Below, piece after piece: positions 27,541 through 37,305 of a stretch of 64,000 bases of DNA (positions are counted from its first letter, which is position 1; each line of letters begins with the position of its first letter). The notes under the pieces are model-generated. The model saw only the letters and a program-made list of their open reading frames with translations, did not search any database and was not told where the DNA came from. The stretch lies in the NCBI RefSeq assembly GCF_007859735.1, contig NZ_SIHI01000001.1:584010-648009 (forward strand), in the 5' to 3' direction. A program made the position numbers and the translations under genes. Source of the DNA: Thalassoglobus neptunius (GTDB taxonomy: Bacteria > Planctomycetota > Planctomycetia > Planctomycetales > Planctomycetaceae).

Positions 27541-30507
27541 TTAAGTGGAAGCAACTTTCTTCTGTTGTCGGTTCATCAACCAGACGAGGACCGGGCTCGC
27601 CACGTAGATGGAGCTGTAAGTTCCGACGAGAATTCCGAGGATCAAACAGTACGCGAATCCGTGAATTCCTTCCCCACCCATTACATACAGGATGAGAACG
27701 ACGATCAGCGTCGTCAACGAGGTCAGAATCGTTCGTGAAAGTGTTTGATTGAGGCTCGCATTCACCATCGATTCAGTCAGTGCAGGGTTTCGTCCTCGAA
27801 CCTCACGAATTCGGTCGAACACAACAATCGTATCGTTCAGCGAGTAACCGACGATGGTCAGGAAGGCCGCGATGATCGGAAGGTTAATCTTGAAGTCTTC
27901 GAGCATCAGAAGCGACCGCAGAGGCGTTCCGCTCAGGTACGCTCCAATCGCCACGAGTCCCAGCACAACAAGCACGTCGTGAATCAGTGCCGCACAGGCA
28001 GCCACACCAAAGGTGACTCGTTGGAATCGAATCCACAGGTAAGCCACGATCATCAACAGGCTGATGACCATCGCTGTGATGGCAGCCCATTTGGCGTCGC
28101 CAGTCACCGACTGTGCGAATGAGTTGACTTCCTCGAAGTGCGGATCTTTCTCAAGATCTTCCTTCATGCTGCTCAACGCTGCATTGACATCCTCAACAGG
28201 CACGGACGGACCGAACATCAGGAGGATTTCGTTCGACTTCGGCTCTTCCGGGTTCAACGACCGGGCGATGATCGTTTCTTCGATGTCCACTCCAGACAGT
28301 TCTTTGATGCTTGAGAGTGAAACGAACGCTTCATCCGCCAATGCGGCCGGTGTCATACTTTCGGAGAGAACGACAGTCGTTTGGTATCCGCCAGCCATCA
28401 ACTCATCTTCTGAGCCTTCCTCAACCACAATTTCGACCGGATCGTCGTAGCGAACCGATTGCTGAACGAGACGGTACTCAGAGTCAGCGAAAGCTTCCTT
28501 GATCTTTTGACTCACAACACCGGTTTCATCGACAACGGTTCGAAGCCGGAACAGCTTGCGTGATTCGCCACCTTCGGAGACGGACAGTTGTTCAAGTGTG
28601 ATTCCGTCTTCAAATTGCGGTTCCAGAACTTCACGGACATATTCCGTTTCTGGAGCTTCGCCTTCAAATCCGAAGGTCACCATCGATCCACCACGGAAGT
28701 CAATGTCGAGATTGTCTGAGCCTCGCATTCCGACGGCGGTCAAACCAACCAGGATGACCAGCACCGAAGCGGCAGCGGCAATCTGTTTCTTGCCGAGGAA
28801 GTTGATTCCTTCCGCATTGATCAGGCTCATCATTTTCAGGTCAGTGAGCCAGCGTTTCTGTTCGGCAATTTCGAAGATCAAGCGGCCGATATAGAGCGCA
28901 CTGAACATACTGGTCAGAATTCCGATGAACAGAGTCACCGCGAATCCTTTGATCTGATCGGTTCCGATGTAATACAGCACAACCGCTGTCAGCAACGTGG
29001 TGATGTTGGCATCGAAAATCGTCGAGAAGGCTTTCTCGAAGCCGTTCTTGATCGACATGCGAATGCTCGAACCGCGTGCTTGTTCTTCCCGCATTCTCTC
29101 GAAAATCAGAACGTTGGCATCGACCGCCATACCGATCGTCAACACAAGACCGGCCAGTCCGGGGAGTGTGAAGGTGGCATCGATCAGAGACATCGCTCCG
29201 AGAACAAGCAGGATGTTGATGGCCAAACAGACGTCCGCCACAAACCCCGATTTCAGATAGTAAACAAGGGTGAAGATGAAGACGGCAGCGAGGGCGATTC
29301 CAATCGCGAGGAAGCCTTTCTTCTGAACTTCTTCACCGAGCAGAGCACTGATCGTAAATTCTGTCACAGGTTCGGAAACGAGTGGGACTTCCAAAGCACC
29401 AGCGTTCAGCACGCCGAGAAGGTTGTCCACTTCGTCCTGGGTGAATCGTCCTTCGATCACACCAGTCGTTGTAATCACAGCATTGATCGTCGGAGCGGAG
29501 TGGATGTTCCCGTCAAGCAAAACAGCCAGATGGCTGAAGAAGCCTTCCCCTTCCTGAGGACGATTTCGCGAGGTCACTTGTCCGAAGAGGTATCCGCCAC
29601 GTTGGTTAAACGTGAAGCCGACCGCCAGACCTTTTTCAGTAATTTCCTCACGAACGCTAATCAGATAACGTCCAGTGATTCGTTTAGCGGGATCAGGATC
29701 AACCACGACCAGAAACTCGCGAAGTGGTTGTCCAGCCGCGTCAGTGAGTGGAGTCCCGTCTTCCGCTGTTAAGATCCGGCTTCGAACGCGATCTCCACCT
29801 GTCACTTTCTGAATGCCTTCTGCATCCAGAGCAGGGCGTCGCCACATTGCGATGAGTTTCCCGTCACGAAAGACGTTTCCGCCTTCGCCAACGTTATCCC
29901 CGAGGGCGATGATGTCTTGATGATTCACCGAGTTCGCAAGGAGTGCAAACTCGAGTTCTCCGAGCGAAGTAATATCCCGTTTGACCTGCTCGACCTTTTC
30001 CTGATCGGCACCGGGAACAATGACTTCGATGCGGTCAGATCCGACTCGCCGAACGGTCACTTCTTCGGTTCCGGTCGGGTTCACACGCTGTTTGACTTTT
30101 TCGACCATCTTGTTCATCAACTCATCGTCGATGACTTTACCCTCAGCTTCGGCAGCTTTTCTGTCGACTGCGAAAACCATGTTGGTTCCGCCAGCCAGGT
30201 CGATCCCGAGATTGATCGCATCCTTGAAGGGCTTGCCTTCGGCTTTTGTGATGATGAATGGGCTGACCGCAAGTGTGATTGCGAGCAACACAAGGCTGAT
30301 GCGTGTCGAGAGTGATTTGAGGTTCAAGGCGGTTGCCACCAGGCTTCCGACCACGAACGGGATCACCAAGGCAGCGACAACGATGAGAAAAACACCCCAA
30401 CCCATTGCCGAACTGACTTCAGCAGCTTCAGCGGCCTCAGCAGTGCCCTCAGCGGTGGTGATGCTCGTCTGAGCGAATAGCAACAAGTCTAGATTCAACG
30501 GACTCAT
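27541..30507 (-). CDS. secDF: Fused protein-export membrane protein SecDF
   Basis: 988 residues joining SecD and SecF in one chain. These use proton motive force to pull proteins across the membrane after SecA. SecD part: GIDLAGGTNMVF near 100, a large periplasmic domain, then the GMAVDANVLIFERMREE transmembrane motif. SecF part begins near 590 with NLDIDFRGGSMVTF and ends with SLNDTIVVFDRIRE and basic residues. An extra N-terminal membrane helix pair (residues about 35-80) precedes the SecD core. Fused SecDF is common in planctomycetes and Firmicutes. It follows yajC by 72 bp. Confidence 0.95.
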   Translation of the reverse strand: MSPLNLDLLLFAQTSITTAEGTAEAAEAAEVSSAMGWGVFLIVVAALVIPFVVGSLVATALNLKSLSTRISLVLLAITLAVSPFIITKAEGKPFKDAINLGIDLAGGTNMVFAVDRKAAEAEGKVIDDELMNKMVEKVKQRVNPTGTEEVTVRRVGSDRIEVIVPGADQEKVEQVKRDITSLGELEFALLANSVNHQDIIALGDNVGEGGNVFRDGKLIAMWRRPALDAEGIQKVTGGDRVRSRILTAEDGTPLTDAAGQPLREFLVVVDPDPAKRITGRYLISVREEITEKGLAVGFTFNQRGGYLFGQVTSRNRPQEGEGFFSHLAVLLDGNIHSAPTINAVITTTGVIEGRFTQDEVDNLLGVLNAGALEVPLVSEPVTEFTISALLGEEVQKKGFLAIGIALAAVFIFTLVYYLKSGFVADVCLAINILLVLGAMSLIDATFTLPGLAGLVLTIGMAVDANVLIFERMREEQARGSSIRMSIKNGFEKAFSTIFDANITTLLTAVVLYYIGTDQIKGFAVTLFIGILTSMFSALYIGRLIFEIAEQKRWLTDLKMMSLINAEGINFLGKKQIAAAASVLVILVGLTAVGMRGSDNLDIDFRGGSMVTFGFEGEAPETEYVREVLEPQFEDGITLEQLSVSEGGESRKLFRLRTVVDETGVVSQKIKEAFADSEYRLVQQSVRYDDPVEIVVEEGSEDELMAGGYQTTVVLSESMTPAALADEAFVSLSSIKELSGVDIEETIIARSLNPEEPKSNEILLMFGPSVPVEDVNAALSSMKEDLEKDPHFEEVNSFAQSVTGDAKWAAITAMVISLLMIVAYLWIRFQRVTFGVAACAALIHDVLVVLGLVAIGAYLSGTPLRSLLMLEDFKINLPIIAAFLTIVGYSLNDTIVVFDRIREVRGRNPALTESMVNASLNQTLSRTILTSLTTLIVVLILYVMGGEGIHGFAYCLILGILVGTYSSIYVASPVLVWLMNRQQKKVAST

Positions 30508-30579
30508 CCCGTTTTGCTCCGTCCCGGTATTTAGCTGGCTGTCATGCCAGTTGAACGATTTGAGGTGATCCCAGTTCGA

Positions 30580-30942
30580 TCACGACTTCTCCGAATCCTT
30601 GCTGTCTCGAGAAACCACTTCTCGGATCGCACTGGCCTGGAATTTCAAACGCGTATTGTCATCGACTTTGATCGTGACACTCTGTTTGTCTTCGGCAACC
30701 GAAACCACAGTTCCCAGAATGCCGCCAATCGTGACGATCTGGTCATTCTTCTTCAGTGCTGAGACCAATTCGTCGCGACGTGCTTTTTCTTTTGCTTCAC
30801 TTTTCCCAAAAATCGTTTGCATGAAAAAAAGAAGCAACAGCGGAGGTCCAAACAGCAACAACATTTGCCACATCGGACTGCCTTCCGGTTGGTCAGCTGC
30901 ATCTGCTGCCAGGATCAAAAATGGAATGGTCAGTGTCGACAT
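30580..30942 (-). CDS. yajC: Preprotein translocase subunit YajC
   Basis: 120 residues with one membrane helix (MLLLFGPPLLLLFFMQTIF, about 26-45) and the family's cytoplasmic domain (KKNDQIVTIGGILGTVVSV). Partner of SecDF in the holotranslocon. Located between tgt and secDF, the order found in many bacteria. The N-terminus has a longer periplasmic stretch than E. coli YajC. Confidence 0.95.
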   Translation of the reverse strand: MSTLTIPFLILAADAADQPEGSPMWQMLLLFGPPLLLLFFMQTIFGKSEAKEKARRDELVSALKKNDQIVTIGGILGTVVSVAEDKQSVTIKVDDNTRLKFQASAIREVVSRDSKDSEKS

Positions 30943-31054
30943 AGTTGCAATGCGTTAAAGTTGAATGAGGAGGAAATCCTCCAGTTGTCGTCCCCGTTTT
31001 TCGTTCTCCAACAGGTCACCGCACACGCCAATCCGGTCGGGAGAAGCGGGTAGT

Positions 31055-32167
31055 TTAGGGACCGTCCCTCATCCGAGCAAGATGTTCACGTCGAAACTCT
31101 TGGGCTGAGTTTGACTTAATTGCGGACCGTAACTCCGTGACGACCCTCTGATAGAACCTCAGGTTGTGGACTGAGAGGAGCATCGGGCCGAGCATTTCTC
31201 CGACGGTGAACAAATGGCGAAGGAAACCGCGGCTGAACTGCTGGCACGTGGAACAGTCGCATTCACTGTCAAGCGGCTCACGATCGGTTTGGTATTTCAG
31301 GTTCCGCATTTTGACCGTTCCATGACTCGTGAACGCAGTCGCATTGCGGGCATTTCGCGTGGGCATTACGCAGTCAAACAGGTCAATGCCTCGTAAAACA
31401 CCTTCGATAATATCAATGGGGCGGCCGACGCCCATCAGGTATCGAGGCTTCTCTTTCGGAAGCATTGGCGTTGTGAAATCGAGAGTGCGATACATCTCTT
31501 CAGGCGACTCTCCGACAGACAATCCCCCCACCGCATAGCCGGGAAAATCGAGCTTGAGGAGACCTTCGGCGGACCGTTCTCGAAGTTGGGGATGAATTCC
31601 ACCTTGAACAATTCCGAACAAAGCCTGATCGGCGCGTTTGTGGGTCTCGCGACAAATTTGGGCCCATCGCGTCGTTCTAGCGACAGCTTCTTCGAGTTTC
31701 GAAACCGGAGCATCGTGTGGCGGACATTCGTCAAGACACATAATGCAGTCCGCCCCGAGGTCCTCCTGAATCTGCATCGCCCGGGCTGGCGTGAGGTCCA
31801 GAATACTGCCATCAATGTGAGACTTGAACACGACGCGGTCATCGTCGAGTTGCCGCAGAGCACCGAGGCTGAAAACCTGAAACCCGCCGCTATCAGTCAG
31901 AATCGGGCCGTTCCAGCCCATGAACTCGTGGAGACCTCCGAGTTCCTGAACAACTTTTTCCCCAGGCCGCAGAGTGAGATGATAGGTGTTTGCGAGAATC
32001 ATCTGCGCGCCAGTTTCAGCCAACTGGTGCGGCCAGACGCCTTTGACGCTCCCTCGCGTTCCGACGGGCATAAACGCTGGGGTTTCGACCACTCCGTGAG
32101 GAGTTTCCCAGCGACCACACCGTGCGGAAGAGCTTGTGTCGGTGTGATCGAGGTGAAACTGAAACAT
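31055..32167 (-). CDS. tgt: Queuine/preQ1 tRNA-guanine transglycosylase
   Basis: 370 residues. Exchanges G34 of His, Asp, Asn and Tyr tRNAs for preQ1. [11 protein letters not shown] near 92-102 holds the general base Asp; [16 protein letters not shown] contains the nucleophile Asp; the zinc site CDCSTC...H lies near 310. Start ATG 32167 is preferred over a longer frame because AGGGA lies nine bases before it and the protein then begins like known Tgt. Sits between fusA and yajC. Confidence 0.96.
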   Translation of the reverse strand: MFQFHLDHTDTSSSARCGRWETPHGVVETPAFMPVGTRGSVKGVWPHQLAETGAQMILANTYHLTLRPGEKVVQELGGLHEFMGWNGPILTDSGGFQVFSLGALRQLDDDRVVFKSHIDGSILDLTPARAMQIQEDLGADCIMCLDECPPHDAPVSKLEEAVARTTRWAQICRETHKRADQALFGIVQGGIHPQLRERSAEGLLKLDFPGYAVGGLSVGESPEEMYRTLDFTTPMLPKEKPRYLMGVGRPIDIIEGVLRGIDLFDCVMPTRNARNATAFTSHGTVKMRNLKYQTDREPLDSECDCSTCQQFSRGFLRHLFTVGEMLGPMLLSVHNLRFYQRVVTELRSAIKSNSAQEFRREHLARMRDGP

Positions 32168-32229
32168 CGGTCTTTCCCTGTGACTCCGACGGGTTTCCGT
32201 CAACCCGACATCGAACGTCCGTGATCGGA

Positions 32230-34305
32230 TCAGCCAAGCATCTCGTTCAGGACAGATTGAGGAGCGAGGTCATATTTCATCGGCTCCATCGAGAAGGAAG
32301 CGCGACCCTGCGAAAGGCTTCGCACATGAGACGAGTAGCCGAACATGTTCGCCAGCGGAACTTCAGCTTGCAGAGCGGTGAGATGCCCGCGAATTTCGCT
32401 GCCGAAAATCTTCGCATGACGTTGATTCAGGTCTGCCTGAATATTGCCCACAAAGTCTGAGGGAGTGACAACTTCAAGCTTCATGATCGGTTCCAGCAAA
32501 GCGATTTCCGCTTTGCTGAGTGCGGATTGAACAGCATGAGCAGCTGCGGATCTAAGGGCCTCTTCGTTCGTTTCTCCTTCGCGGTAACCGACTGAGAGAA
32601 TGACGAAGCGGACTTTCATCAACGGATAGCCGAGCACGCCTCCCGATTGAGCCGATTCGAAAACCGCTTCCCGAGCAATTTTCTCCGCTTCGGCTGGAAT
32701 CGATCCGACCGGAATCCGCGACGTGACATGGATCGGGCTTTCGCCTTCGAACGGTTCCACACTGACCGTCACGCTTGCGAAATGCGATTCTCCCTGATTG
32801 CTGCGATTGAATTCCTCGTGAGCTTCGGCGGGGTGCTTGACCGTTTCGCGATAAGAAACGCGTGGTTTGTGAACGCGAACATTGAGATTGAAATCTCGAT
32901 GCATGCGTTCTTTCAACACTTCCAGATGAAGCTCGCCCATTCCGCTGATAATCGTCTGCCCGGTGTCTTCGCTGATTTGGGCTTTGAATGTTGGATCTTG
33001 ACGACCCAGCCGCACCAAAGCGTCTTCCAGCTTCTTCTTGTCAGCACTGGTATCTGGCTCAACCGCCATCGAGATGACGGTTTCCGGAAAGTGAATGGAC
33101 TCCAGAAGGATCGGATCGGTGGTGGGACACAATGTGTCGCCGGTCACGATATCTTTGGGACCAATCACACCGCAGATGTCGCCAGCTTCGACGAGGTCGA
33201 TCTCGATTTTTTCTCGCTGATCCGCCTGAATGTGCCAGATCTGACTACAGAATTCCTTCTTCCCGGTGCGGGGATTCAGGAGTCGCGAGCCGGATTTCAA
33301 GACCCCGGAGTAAACTCGGACGAAGCACAAGTCCGCGTGCTTGTCAGCCACAATCTTAAAGATCAACGCTGCGAGTGGCTCGTCGTTCGATGGCCCTCGG
33401 GTGATTTCCGCTGATTGGTTCTTCTTGGGTTTTGGATTGATTCCGTGAACCGGTGGCACGTCCAGAGGGCTCGGAAGATAACGGTTCACGCCGTCCAGAA
33501 TCGGCTGAACACCGACAAAATCGAGGGCCGATCCGGTGAATGTTGGCTGGATATCTCCGGCGAGAGTTGCCTCACGAAGAAGCTTGTGGATCGTCTCGTC
33601 GGGGAGATCCCCTTCTTCGAAGTAGGTCTCCATCGCAGACTCATCGCGTTCAGCGATTGTCTCGACAAGCTTCTGTCGATATTCCTCTGCCTGGTCCTTG
33701 AGATCGTCGGGGATCTCTTCTTCCGTGATGTTCTTTCCCTGGGTCTCTGAGTCGAAATAGAGAGCCTTGCGGCCGATCAAATCGACAATCCCGAGAAAAT
33801 CGTGCTCGGACCCGATAGGAAGAAAGAGCGGCAGCGGATTTCCGCCGAGACGTTTCCGAATCTGGTCCAGAACATTCTCGAAGTTCGCCCCGATACGGTC
33901 CATCTTGTTGATGAAGCAAAGACGCGGGACTTTGTATTCGTCAGCTTGTCGCCAGACTGTTTCGCTTTGAGCTTCGACGCCTTCGACTGCACTAAAGACG
34001 ACGACAGCCCCGTCGAGCACGCGAAGGCTCCGCTGAACTTCGGCCGTAAAGTCGACGTGACCGGGAGTGTCGATCAGGTTGATCGTGCACTCTTTCCAAC
34101 GGCAGGTCACAGCTGCGGAGTAAATCGTAATTCCGCGTTTGGCTTCTTCCGGGTCGAAGTCGGTCTCGGTATTTCCGTCGTCGACATTCCCCATGCGGTG
34201 AGTGGCACCTGCGTAGTACAGAATGCGCTCTGTCGTGGTCGTTTTTCCGGCATCAATATGCGCCACGATCCCGATGTTTCGAAGTTTTTCAATGGGGCCT
34301 GGCAT
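32230..34305 (-). CDS. fusA: Elongation factor G
   Basis: 691 residues, full length. Translocase of the ribosome. G1 [12 protein letters not shown] at 15-26, switch [11 protein letters not shown]4 NKMD, and domains II-V are complete. It belongs to the str cluster rpsL-rpsG-fusA but no tuf follows; tgt is next. A strong terminator stands between rpsG and this gene, and only about 50 bp separate that terminator from the ATG, with no clear promoter or ribosome site there. Planctomycetes usually carry more than one EF-G type; which this is cannot be settled here. Confidence 0.96.
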   Translation of the reverse strand: MPGPIEKLRNIGIVAHIDAGKTTTTERILYYAGATHRMGNVDDGNTETDFDPEEAKRGITIYSAAVTCRWKECTINLIDTPGHVDFTAEVQRSLRVLDGAVVVFSAVEGVEAQSETVWRQADEYKVPRLCFINKMDRIGANFENVLDQIRKRLGGNPLPLFLPIGSEHDFLGIVDLIGRKALYFDSETQGKNITEEEIPDDLKDQAEEYRQKLVETIAERDESAMETYFEEGDLPDETIHKLLREATLAGDIQPTFTGSALDFVGVQPILDGVNRYLPSPLDVPPVHGINPKPKKNQSAEITRGPSNDEPLAALIFKIVADKHADLCFVRVYSGVLKSGSRLLNPRTGKKEFCSQIWHIQADQREKIEIDLVEAGDICGVIGPKDIVTGDTLCPTTDPILLESIHFPETVISMAVEPDTSADKKKLEDALVRLGRQDPTFKAQISEDTGQTIISGMGELHLEVLKERMHRDFNLNVRVHKPRVSYRETVKHPAEAHEEFNRSNQGESHFASVTVSVEPFEGESPIHVTSRIPVGSIPAEAEKIAREAVFESAQSGGVLGYPLMKVRFVILSVGYREGETNEEALRSAAAHAVQSALSKAEIALLEPIMKLEVVTPSDFVGNIQADLNQRHAKIFGSEIRGHLTALQAEVPLANMFGYSSHVRSLSQGRASFSMEPMKYDLAPQSVLNEMLG

Positions 34306-34354
34306 AGCTGATCAAGTATCTGGATTGAAAGAACTGAGAAGTTTCCCCAAACAT

Positions 34355-34393
34355 AAAAAAAGCCTGCTCATTCAAATAACATGAATGGCAGGC
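34355..34393 (-). terminator. Terminator between rpsG and fusA
   Basis: Stem GCCTGCCATTCA/TGAATGAGCAGGC with one bulge, a seven-base loop and seven T on the minus strand. It lies 19 bp past the rpsG stop, inside the str cluster. Either it is read through in part, or fusA has a promoter within rpsG. Confidence 0.85.
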
Positions 34394-34411
34394 AAGGTGA
34401 TTCGACAGCGT

Positions 34412-34885
34412 TTACCAAGCGAAGTGTGAGAACGCTTTGTTGGCTTCTGCCATACGGTGAACGTTTTCACGTTTGGTGATCGAAACGCCTTCCCGCTTGA
34501 ATGCGGAAACGAACTCGTCTGCCAGAGACTGTGCGATCGGGCGGCCCTTACGTCCACGAGCCGCTTCGAGAATCCATCGGATCGACAGAGTCTGTTGTCG
34601 TTTTGCACTCACGGGAGTTGGAACCTGATAGGTGGCTCCCCCGACGCGCTTGGACCGCACTTCGATGTGTGGCTTTACGTTTTCGACTGCTTGATTGAAG
34701 ACCTCAACAGGCTCTTCTTCAGGCAGGCGCTTGCTGATTTCGTCCATGGCGTCGTAGAACACGCCGAGGGCAATGCTCTTTTTTCCGTCATGCATCAGAC
34801 AGTTGACGAACTTGGAGACGAGCTTGGAATCGTATCTCGGATCTCCGATCAGCTGTGTTTTACTGGCTGTAAACCGTTTGGCCAT
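34412..34885 (-). CDS. rpsG: 30S ribosomal protein S7
   Basis: 157 residues, standard length. Primary 16S rRNA-binding protein that organises the head of the small subunit. [34 protein letters not shown] and the C-terminal [15 protein letters not shown] are typical. Lies 141 bp after rpsL. Confidence 0.98.
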   Translation of the reverse strand: MAKRFTASKTQLIGDPRYDSKLVSKFVNCLMHDGKKSIALGVFYDAMDEISKRLPEEEPVEVFNQAVENVKPHIEVRSKRVGGATYQVPTPVSAKRQQTLSIRWILEAARGRKGRPIAQSLADEFVSAFKREGVSITKRENVHRMAEANKAFSHFAW

Positions 34886-35026
34886 GGACGTTTCGACCTG
34901 TTAACTGAATCAAAAACAATATTGGATGATTTATTCGAATCACGCTTTCGAGCCCGATGGCCTGCGTGACGGATTGTTCAATTTCAAGCTGCGGACAGCT
35001 TGTGAGAACTGATTACGTTTTGAGCA

Positions 35027-35398
35027 CTATTTAGGACGCTTTGCCCCGTAGCGGCTGCGTGCCTGGCGACGGCCGTCGACACCCAGGGTATCGAGCACAC
35101 CGCGAATGACTTTGTATCGAACCCCCGGCAAGTCGCGAACACGACCACCACGGACAAGCACGATGGAGTGTTCCTGAAGATTGTGACCTTCGCCGGGAAT
35201 GTAGGCGGTCAGCTCTTTTCCGTTCGACAGGCGAACACGAGCAATCTTCCGCAGAGCCGAGTTTGGCTTCTTAGGAGTCATGGTTCGCACTTGCAGACAG
35301 ACACCACGCCTTTGCGGGCATCCCTCAAGCAGTGGAGTCTTCGACTTGGACGTCTGCTTTCTGCGAGGTTTTCGAACGAGCTGGTTAATCGTAGGCAT
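35027..35398 (-). CDS. rpsL: 30S ribosomal protein S12
   Basis: 123 residues. Decoding-centre protein. The streptomycin-related segments [11 protein letters not shown] and [11 protein letters not shown] are wild-type in pattern. First gene of the str cluster, with a good promoter 130 bp upstream (35528-35556). Confidence 0.98.
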   Translation of the reverse strand: MPTINQLVRKPRRKQTSKSKTPLLEGCPQRRGVCLQVRTMTPKKPNSALRKIARVRLSNGKELTAYIPGEGHNLQEHSIVLVRGGRVRDLPGVRYKVIRGVLDTLGVDGRRQARSRYGAKRPK

Positions 35399-35527
35399 AG
35401 ATCAATTCACAATCTGAAATCGTGCAGTCGTTTGGGGAATATTGATGTCGTTTTCGGTGAGCTTGTCGGCATCAGAATCTCAATCGACTGACGCGCAAAA
35501 CACCCCTGACCCACCGAGGAATCGCGA

Positions 35528-35556
35528 ACTGTAACTCCCGCGCGGGCGATGGTCAA
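35528..35556 (-). promoter_or_regulatory. Promoter of the rpsL cluster
   Basis: On the minus strand TTGACC (35551-35556) and TACAGT (35528-35533) are separated by 17 bp. The predicted leader before rpsL is about 120 bases, long enough for autoregulatory structure. Confidence 0.6.
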
Positions 35557-35632
35557 GTCGACCGAGGCGCTGGATTTCCCAAGAAATCTCGGTTTTTCGA
35601 AGCTGTCTCCCGATCTGCAGCACCGAGATCGG

Positions 35633-36031
35633 TTATGGCGAGTCGCTGTGAATTGCGTCGATTCTTTTCCAATCGATGCGGCGGATGAAGACAGTCTGGT
35701 CATCGTTGACACGATAGACGTGGCCGAAAACCTCAGTGGTATCGTGGGGGACTCGAATGATCCGCCCTGAACATTCCCATCTGACGTAATCTGTTCTTTC
35801 CCACCTGTCTGTTCCGCCGGGTTGGTAGGGATAGATCCCGACGGGGTGAGGGATCGAGGAATCTTTGTCCATGCGAAACACTCTCATCTCGAATGTGTCG
35901 GTAGAAACAGCTGAGAGTTGAATGTTTCCGTCGAAATGAAAATGTTCCACCTCAAGCGGGGAAGCGGAGAAGAAGAGAGTCGCAGCGAGAGAAGCGATGA
36001 AATTTGAGATGTGGAACCAGCCGTGATCCAT
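35633..36031 (-). CDS. Secreted or periplasmic protein of unknown function
   Basis: 132 residues. The N-terminus (NFIASLAATLFFSASPLEV) looks like a signal peptide or anchor. The rest is beta-rich with Trp and Arg (GGTDRWERTDYVRWEC) and no motif I recognise. GAAGGAG lies seven bases before the ATG, which supports a real gene. It sits alone upstream of the rpsL promoter. Confidence 0.65.
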   Translation of the reverse strand: MDHGWFHISNFIASLAATLFFSASPLEVEHFHFDGNIQLSAVSTDTFEMRVFRMDKDSSIPHPVGIYPYQPGGTDRWERTDYVRWECSGRIIRVPHDTTEVFGHVYRVNDDQTVFIRRIDWKRIDAIHSDSP

Positions 36032-36315
36032 GGAAATACTCCTTCACGATGAACGGAATCGTCACAAAACTGTTTTGATTCGATGAAGCTCCTGAATAGC
36101 CCCTGGCCAAGCGAATGATGAGAGTTCCTCTGAATAGTCTACCCGCAGAAAGTGGAGCATAACACGTCGAACAGGGAGGTATCAATGCGAGTAGATGCGT
36201 TCTGCTTCCTCGGCATCTGGGCGCGCGTCCGTCGCTCGTGCTATTCTTGATGATTGCGGCATTGACTGTGACCGAGAAATGAGTGACGGCAGAATTTCCT
36301 GGACGGAAGACGGTG

Positions 36316-37131
36316 ATGAATCAGAAGCGAATCGGACTGATTGGTGCGGGGAAAATGGCGACGGCATTGGCTTCCGGGTGGATTCGTTCCGGTTTGGCTC
36401 AACCTGAGAATATGCTCGCCAGTGACCCTTACGAAGCTGCCCGGAAATCATTCAGGGAACAGACGAACATCCCGACGACAGACAGCAATCGTGAGGTGCT
36501 CGAATCGTCGGGAGTGGTGCTGCTGGCGGTGAAACCTCAAGTCGTGCCTGAGCTTCTGGAAGAACTCGCCGAGTCGGCCACGTCGGAACATCTCTTCGTT
36601 TCCATCATCGCCGGGGCACGTTTGGATCGCTTCGAAGCAGTACTGCCGAAGAGTCGACACATTCGAGTGATGCCGAATACTCCCTGTCTCGTTGGGGAAG
36701 GAGCCTCGGGATTTGCGGCCGGTTCCACTGCCACTAAGGACGACTTAAAGCTGGTCGAAGATCTTCTCTCGACCGTTGGAATCGCACTGCCAGTCGCTGA
36801 GCACTTGCTCGATGCAGTGACCGGACTTTCAGGCAGCGGACCGGCATATGTGTTTGAGATCATTGAAGCACTCAGCGACGGCGGGGTTCTGTCTGGGTTA
36901 CCGCGTGCGACAGCGACTCAACTCGCAGCACAAACACTGCTCGGGGCTGCGAAAATGGTCCTTGAGAGCGGCCAGCATCCGGGGCAGTTGAAAGATGCTG
37001 TGACAAGTCCCGGGGGGACGACGATTTCGGGGCTGCATCAACTCGAACAGGGATGCATGCGGGGAACACTCATGAATGCCGTCGAAGCCGCGACGAAACG
37101 CTCGCAGGAGTTGGGAAAAACATCGACATAA
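36316..37131 (+). CDS. proC: Pyrroline-5-carboxylate reductase
   Basis: 271 residues. Last step of proline synthesis, NAD(P)H-dependent. Rossmann motif IGLIGAGKMATALA at the N-terminus, LSGSGPAYVFEIIEAL and the AVTSPGGTTISGLHQLE signature in the C-terminal dimer domain. ATG 36316 puts the dinucleotide loop at the usual position; the frame extends 11 codons upstream without support. Confidence 0.95.
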   Translation: MNQKRIGLIGAGKMATALASGWIRSGLAQPENMLASDPYEAARKSFREQTNIPTTDSNREVLESSGVVLLAVKPQVVPELLEELAESATSEHLFVSIIAGARLDRFEAVLPKSRHIRVMPNTPCLVGEGASGFAAGSTATKDDLKLVEDLLSTVGIALPVAEHLLDAVTGLSGSGPAYVFEIIEALSDGGVLSGLPRATATQLAAQTLLGAAKMVLESGQHPGQLKDAVTSPGGTTISGLHQLEQGCMRGTLMNAVEAATKRSQELGKTST

Positions 37132-37305
37132 GTGCGGTGCGGTGCGATGCCGATGGTCGTGGTGTTCCCAAGCGACGAATTCGCGAGATGTGGAATTCTG
37201 AACGAACGGGATTGGGAGGTGACTCCAGCAACTCTCATTGGTGAGGACGTTCCTGAATCGTTAACGTTGCATTATCGCTCTCTCACTTGATTCATAGAAA
37301 AACAC

